Source: Siphonodentalium dalli
Lineage: Eukaryota; Mollusca; Scaphopoda; Gadilida; Siphonodentaliidae
NCBI GenBank assembly: GCA_032622095.1
Contig: CP136062.1
Coordinates: 5,518,001 to 5,582,000, forward strand
Reading direction: 5' to 3'
Length of the DNA stretch: 64,000 nucleotides
Below the pieces are notes generated by a model that made no database searches, was not told where the DNA came from, and worked only from the letters and a program-made list of their open reading frames with translations. Position 1 is the stretch's first letter. Each line of letters opens with the position of its first letter. A program made the translations under genes and the position numbers. Positions 59,161 through 64,000 of the stretch are shown piece after piece.

Positions 59161-60646
59161 TATACTCAACACTTTTGCAACGCCCAAATCTCTGAAAGTA
59201 TTAGGATTAGAAAACTGAAGGTTGGTAAGTATGTTGGGGTAAATGAGTTCTATGCCTTTGGCTCATAACGAATATTGTCCGCGATTACCCCGCGGAGTTA
59301 TCTCCCTTTATATGAAAACATGTCATTTTATTATCTCGGAAATTATAAGGAGCAGAGCATCGAAAATTGGACCGTATGCACAACTCGATATGCCCTACTG
59401 CCCACGGGCATCAAAACTTGTGTCCGCGCTTTACCTGATGAGTTACCGCCCATAAATAGGCAAATCTCTATTTGATTTGCTATGATGTACTCATTCCAGA
59501 TAACTGCATTTGGATTTCATAGTCGTGTTGACCGTTGTCAGTTTAGTCTGAGAAAGAAAATTGAACAGGGTCGGACATATATTTTGACGTTGGGGTGGGG
59601 GCAAAATTTTCGAGAAATAAAGTTTTGATTGACATTCATCTATTTCAGTATGTGGATTCCCCGAACGAAAACAAACCCACACCGGAAAGGAGTTTTGAAA
59701 TCCGAGAAGAAATGCAAGAGTTACGGGCCCTCAAAGTTTGCAATTTGGGCCCATGTGCTTGTGACCACATCTCCTCAGATGTCGAAGTTTGGATGTCAAC
59801 TGATACGCCAACGTGTGCGGACGGAAGAGGGCACGCGGTGGGCCAAATTTTGACAGTGTCGGTTCATTATTGTGGGTCTGGGGAGGGCTGGTCCGTGGTA
59901 CCAATTTTGTATTCTTCTCCGAATCAGATGAAACTTGGAATATAACATCTGCAACATCAGCCGATCTAGAAACTGAAAGAACTTCGAAAATCCATCGAAA
60001 ACTGAAATAATTGCAGGCCGTCAAACTTTGCAATTTTGGGCCCATGTGCTTGTGACCACATCTCCTCCGAAGATATCGAACATACGATGTCATCTGAAAT
60101 GCAAATGTGTGCGGACTGAAGAGGGCACGCGGTGGGCCAAATTTTGACTGTGTCGGTTCATTATTGTGGGTCTGGGGAGGGCTGGTCCGTGGTACCAAAA
60201 TCCGAATCAGATGAAACTTGGAATATAACATCTGCAACATCAGCCGATCTCGAAGCTGAAAACAGATCGTGAATCCGTTGGAAAATGGCGGAGATTTTAG
60301 CAGTCAAGTTTGAATTTGGGCCCATAATTATGCTTTCCAATAGTCAAAGTGTTATCCGTCTCCAAATGAAATTTACACTATGCAATCTATGTCAGCAGCA
60401 AATCACAAAACTGGATACAATTTTAAAATCCGTTGGAAACTAACGGAGTTACAGGGCCTCAAAATTAGCATTTTGTGCCAGGGGTTGATGTTTTCCCAAT
60501 CCCGTCACCCAATTTCGAGGCAGGGGTGTGGTCACGTCCAAACACTTGAGATCAGCTTACACATGTTAGGACAACATATAATCACCATACTTCATATTTT
60601 CCGTCCATAAACTGCGATTCTGTCCACTCATGATTGTTCCTATTAT
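59161..60646 (+). repeat. B module, copy B3 (~1.5 kb, two internal subrepeats)
   Basis: Head TATACTCAACACTTTTGCAACGCCCAAATC, diverged from B1/B2 (ACTTTTGCAACCCTTATTACTC), then GAAGGTTGGTAAGTATGTTGG. Two internal subrepeats with GTGACCACATCTCCTC in place of GATAACACATCTCCTCC. Tail as in B1. A 169-codon minus-strand frame (60240-59731) spans both subrepeats and repeats the same peptide twice; it is a by-product of repeat length. Confidence 0.85.
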
Positions 60647-60855
60647 TATACTTCCATGGTGTAACCAAGGAAGTATATTGTTTTTGTACTGGTGCCTTTT
60701 TCGTTTATTTGGAAATACCCAAAAAGTAATTGCACTAGAAAGACGAAACCTGTAGTGAATATGTAGGCATCTGAGGTCTACTAAAAATAAAGGTATCCAA
60801 TGTTTCTTGGCGGAGTTATGGCCCTTTTACGATTATTTTTCACTATTATTATTAT
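60647..60855 (+). repeat. A module, copy A5
   Basis: Intact hairpin head at 60647-60677; body of the A4 subtype with small deletions (GGTATCCAATGTTTCTTGGC). Confidence 0.85.
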
Positions 60856-61155
60856 TATACTCAACACTTTTGCAACGCCCAAATCTCTGAAAGTATTAGG
60901 ATTAGAAAACTGAAGGTTGGTATGTATGTTGGGGTAAATGAGTGCTATGCCTTTGGCTCATAACGAATATTGTCCGCGATTACCCCGCGAAGTTATCTCC
61001 CTTTATATAAAAACATGTCATTTTATTATCTCGGAAATTATAAGGAGCAGAGCATCGAAAATTGGACCGTATGCACACCTCGATATGCCCTACTGCCCAC
61101 GGGCATCAAAACTTGTGTCCGCGCTTTACCGGATGAGTTACCGCCCATACATAGA
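60856..61155 (+). repeat. B module, copy B4, truncated to about 300 bp
   Basis: It follows B3 from TATACTCAACACTTTTGC through GGATGAGTTACCGCCCATA and then departs near 61150 into unrelated sequence. Only the head region survives. Confidence 0.85.
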
Positions 61156-61334
61156 GACACACTATACACCAGGATGAATAAACCAATTTTCTTTTTTCTT
61201 CTTTTTTTTTAGTACAGAGCTCTACATTTTGTATTGCATATTCCGAATTGGACGAGTGATGCTGCCCGAATATACCGCGTAAAAATCTTTTTTCCCAGGA
61301 CTTTCCGTGTTACAGGGTAAGGAAATATTGCACC

Positions 61335-62235
61335 TATTTTTCCCTCCAAATCCAAACTGGCTTATTAAAGAGCAAGATAATGTCGTAGCAGGTACATTGA
61401 CATACTGTATGTACGTCCCAACAGTTTGACCGCTATACTTTAAATTCAAACATCGAGATAAAAAAATTTTGACAAGTTCATCTGATGGGTAGTATTCACG
61501 CGCATCTACAGTGTGATTTTCTATTTTCCAGATGGAACGGTTTACTCGTGACAACGCTATAAACATAAATATGCATACTTCAGTAGTATATCACTAACAT
61601 ATTTTTAGCCCCAAATCCAAACGGGCTAATGAAGGAGCGAGTTTAATGCAGTGGCATGTAAGCCGGTATACTGTAGGTACGCCTCCAAAATTTGACATCT
61701 CTACTATAAACGCAACCCGCTCAATGGAGTGTTTGTGTCGGGGTGGGTTCAGATTTGGCAAATCCACCGAAAATCAAATGGGGAAAATGACTCCGAAAAT
61801 CAGATATTGAGATAAAAACTTTTCGACGAGTGGATGTCATTAGTAGTATCTAAACGCAAGATTAGTATGTTTTTCAAAGTTTCAGAGTGGACGGTTTAAC
61901 CCTTGTAGCGTGTAACGTTAACGGGTGATATATATTACTCAAATTCAAACCCACTCTTCATGACGCAAATGCAAACGGACTTATCAATGAGCAAGGCAAA
62001 TGCATGAATATGTTCACCGATATACTATAGGAATGTCCGCTCTACTATAAAAGTAACCTGTCCAACGGAGAGGTGGCGTACCCCCCGGGGAGGGTCGAGG
62101 CTTTTGGCAAATTACGCCGAAACTCGTAAACGGGGAAAACATGGAAAATCGCGACACAAGTGTTTTATATTTTGAGCACTGCGTGTATTTGGTAGTATAT
62201 ACGGACAACATTAGTTTTAGAGCAGACGGGTTAGC
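61335..62235 (+). repeat. Strongly degenerate ~270-360 bp tandem repeat, three copies
   Basis: The order CAAATCCAAAC.GGCTTAT.AA.GAGCAAG, GTATACTGTAGGTACG.CC, CCGCTCTACTATAAA, ATTGAGATAAAAA.TTT.GAC.AGT and GGTAGTAT..ACGC occurs near 61348, 61612 and 61965, with TTT.CA.A.TGGA/CGGTTTA at the ends. Function unknown. Confidence 0.55.
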
Positions 62236-62611
62236 ACTCAGCTAGCATAATCGAGTTTGATATAGTTATCTCTCGATTACAGCTAACTCTATTACAAAGA
62301 CGTCAATGACTATTGTGTAGCGATAACGCATTGAATACTAATTAATTAATTAACCAAGCGGTCTTTCCTCCGCCAATAAAAACTAAAAGATTCTGAATCC
62401 GAAACTGAAAGAACTATCCAATAAACGCGAAATAACAGAGTTATGGTACATTAATATGCTTTACGCCGTTTTGATCTACATGTCGATTACGATATAATCA
62501 GACATTCCAAATGACCGTTGAATATGATATGGGCATCCTGGAGAGGGGTTATAATAGCTCTATAATGTATCCCTACCGAATAAAAATGAATTGTTTGGCT
62601 GGGGTGAATGC

Positions 62612-62690
62612 TGGCTCAGTTGGTCACGACCATGATGCAATAGCATGTCATTAATCATCCACGGTGGGTCGAACTAAATGACATAAACCT
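62612..62690 (+). mobile_element. tRNA-derived SINE remnant
   Basis: A perfect A-box word TGGCTCAGTTGG (62612-62623) is followed about 54 bp on by a decayed B box GGGTCGAAC (62666-62674). No intact tRNA fold and no clear tail are visible. Confidence 0.45.
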
Positions 62691-62940
62691 TTGGAATATA
62701 TATCTTATTTATAAATGTCAATGCAAGTCCACCATCAGATCACACAGCACAAATATGAATTCGAATGGAGATGAACACACCTATACGCATAACATTCACA
62801 TGGAATGGGATACCATGGAAGTATATCTGATTCCATGGAATCTGACCTCTAGTTAATTTTAGTTTCTTAACCCAAACACAGCGATATAACCCTCAACAGG
62901 AAGTCATACCCTGGATATTGAACCATACTGACTCTTAATT

Positions 62941-63181
62941 AATCTAGCCAGGATGCCCGGGGATGACCGAGATTACACCGTCATTCCCCAACGTTGGATA
63001 TGGATCAATCATTCATTCGGAATCTAGCCAGGATGCTGGGAATGACCGGGATTGCACCGTCATTCTCCAACGTTGGATATGGACCAATCATTCATTCGGA
63101 ATCTAGCCAGGATGCACGGGAATGACCGGGATTTCACCGTATTTCTCTAACGTTTGATAAGGATCCATCAATCATTCGGAA
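62941..63181 (+). repeat. 79-80 bp minisatellite, three copies
   Basis: AATCTAGCCAGGATGC starts copies at 62941, 63021 and 63100. Each continues GGAATGACCGGGATT.CACCGTCATT and CCAACGTTGGATATGGA, then CAATCATTCATTCGG. Confidence 0.95.
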
Positions 63182-63431
63182 CGTAGGATCAGAACTGACT
63201 CTGCAGAACTAAAAGCGTATTCTCGGATTATGACATTCCTCTGTTCCGGAACAATGTCTTGATTTGATTCGAATCATCGGCACCAGTTTCATTCTTGTTA
63301 CTTCAATGGTTATTATTCCTTTTTCACGAAAACCAATGAAACATCCTAGAAACAACCTCTGTTGTAGACTGAGTTATAGACCATAGACACATTGCAAGAC
63401 TGGTATAACTGATCTAGAAAATTGGGGGGGG

Positions 63432-63700
63432 GCTTCTGGTGGTTCAGTTGGTAGAGTGTCATATGCATTACCCCGTCACAGATCGCCCAGCTCTGACGAA
63501 GCTGGTTCGAACCCCATCATAAATAGGCTGACATAAATCATGTATCTGGGTAAGTTTGTCAGTTGCCTTCCTAGGGTCGGTAGTTTCTACACGCGGTGGG
63601 ACAATTTTTCGGTGACATTAAACCTCTGCGTGGTCTTTGCTCCACCGGTAAAATTGACACCATCGTGTGTGGTGTAGCGGCTAGAACGATGATAAACCCT
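63432..63700 (+). mobile_element. tRNA-derived SINE, best preserved in the window
   Basis: Head GCTTCTGGTGGTTCAGTTGG has A box TGGTTCAGTTGG (63440-63451), and a perfect B box GGTTCGAACCC lies at 63504-63514. The body continues TTTGTCAGTTGCCTTCCTAGG, GTCGGTAGTTTCTAC, TTTGCTCCACCGGTAAAATTG and GTGTAGCGGCTAG. The motif order (CAGTTGCCTTC..GGTCGGT, then CTCCACCRRTAAAA) resembles the body of mollusc SINEs from general knowledge. The 3' end is not exact. Confidence 0.7.
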
Positions 63701-64000
63701 AACAATCCAAACAAATCGTTACCAAGAGACTAATTGATGTTGGTATGGTGACTTACTCGAGTGATATAACTACGTCTTCACTCTTGAAACCAGTCATACC
63801 ACTGATGCAATATTTCGATGAGAGATTCGATTGGCTTGACTGATTTGAATCGAGATTCGATTCGAAATGATATTGCTCGATTCGCATATCCCCAAGCATT
63901 ACATATCGTGTATTATATGGTTTTAACACAGACACGCTCGGATTCGTATTAGGCTTTGAATTAGTGTGAACTAATTCCATAGGTATTTACAGTTGCTTCA
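63701..64000. other. Intergenic edge, nothing firm
   Basis: It contains repeated GATTCGA words (63820-63880). A 75-codon minus-strand frame (63980-63753) has no motif. No gene is supported. Confidence 0.5.

Noticed and set aside
59731-60240. 169-codon minus-strand ORF with a repeated peptide
   Set aside because: It spans two ~293-bp subrepeats of module B3; related frames in B1 and B2 have different ends, and the sequence belongs to the non-coding modular repeat.
38465-61155. Canonical Helitron assignment for the module family
   Set aside because: No 5'-TC start or CTRR-3' end with a nearby 16-20 bp hairpin is seen at module ends, and no Rep/helicase coding sequence lies in the window.
63432-63514. 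Functional tRNA gene
   Set aside because: Boxes are good but the 3' side continues into a SINE body and no acceptor stem pairs with the start.

Overview
The window looks like a gene-poor, repeat-rich stretch of an AT-rich animal nuclear genome. There are no bacterial-type operons, no ORF recognisable as a complete conserved protein, and several tRNA-derived SINE heads carrying pol III A/B boxes. It also holds MITE-sized inverted-repeat elements and many copies of phrases such as GAGTTATGGCCC, GAAACTTGGTA and GAGTTATCTCCCTTT. From general knowledge these phrases are common in mollusc (bivalve/gastropod) repeats, so a mollusc is my best guess; it is an inference, not a measurement.

Layout. 1-11 kb: low-complexity intergenic DNA with a degenerate ~150-180 bp repeat (1.1-1.9 kb), palindromes (4.2-4.5 kb) and three inverted-repeat elements (4.8-6.2 kb). 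This part also holds the best exon candidate (6421-6490, minus strand, strong Kozak ATG and perfect CAG|GTAAGT donor), a weak GADD45-like candidate (7.6-8.0 kb) and a tRNA-derived SINE (10.6-10.9 kb). 11.44-14.89 kb: a ~47-bp HindIII-type satellite, about 73 copies, with higher-order structure. 15.9-22.9 kb: clusters of short palindromes, then a tandem segmental duplication. One duplicate copy carries a GC-rich foldback insertion that is missing from the other. 24.4-34 kb: degenerate tandem repeats (150-200, 145-150, 209 and 431 bp) and a large nested inverted-repeat structure (31.9-33.8 kb). 34-38 kb: mostly unique DNA.

38.5-61.2 kb is the most striking part. A 1,249-1,250 bp unit is repeated 10.5 times (38679-51817) with a 3-unit higher-order duplication. 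A second cluster (54901-61155) alternates ~210-bp 'A' modules with 1.5-2.1 kb 'B' modules. The 1.25-kb unit and the B modules share the same head, the same ~300-bp internal subrepeats and the same tail, and modules join at TTATTA/TATAC boundaries, usually marked by a hairpin. I read them as one modular repeat family with two amplification states. 61.3-64 kb holds further degenerate repeats and two tRNA-derived SINE sequences.

No set of genes working together can be described. The candidate exons are isolated and low to moderate in confidence. The content is dominated by satellites, non-autonomous mobile elements and palindromic repeats.
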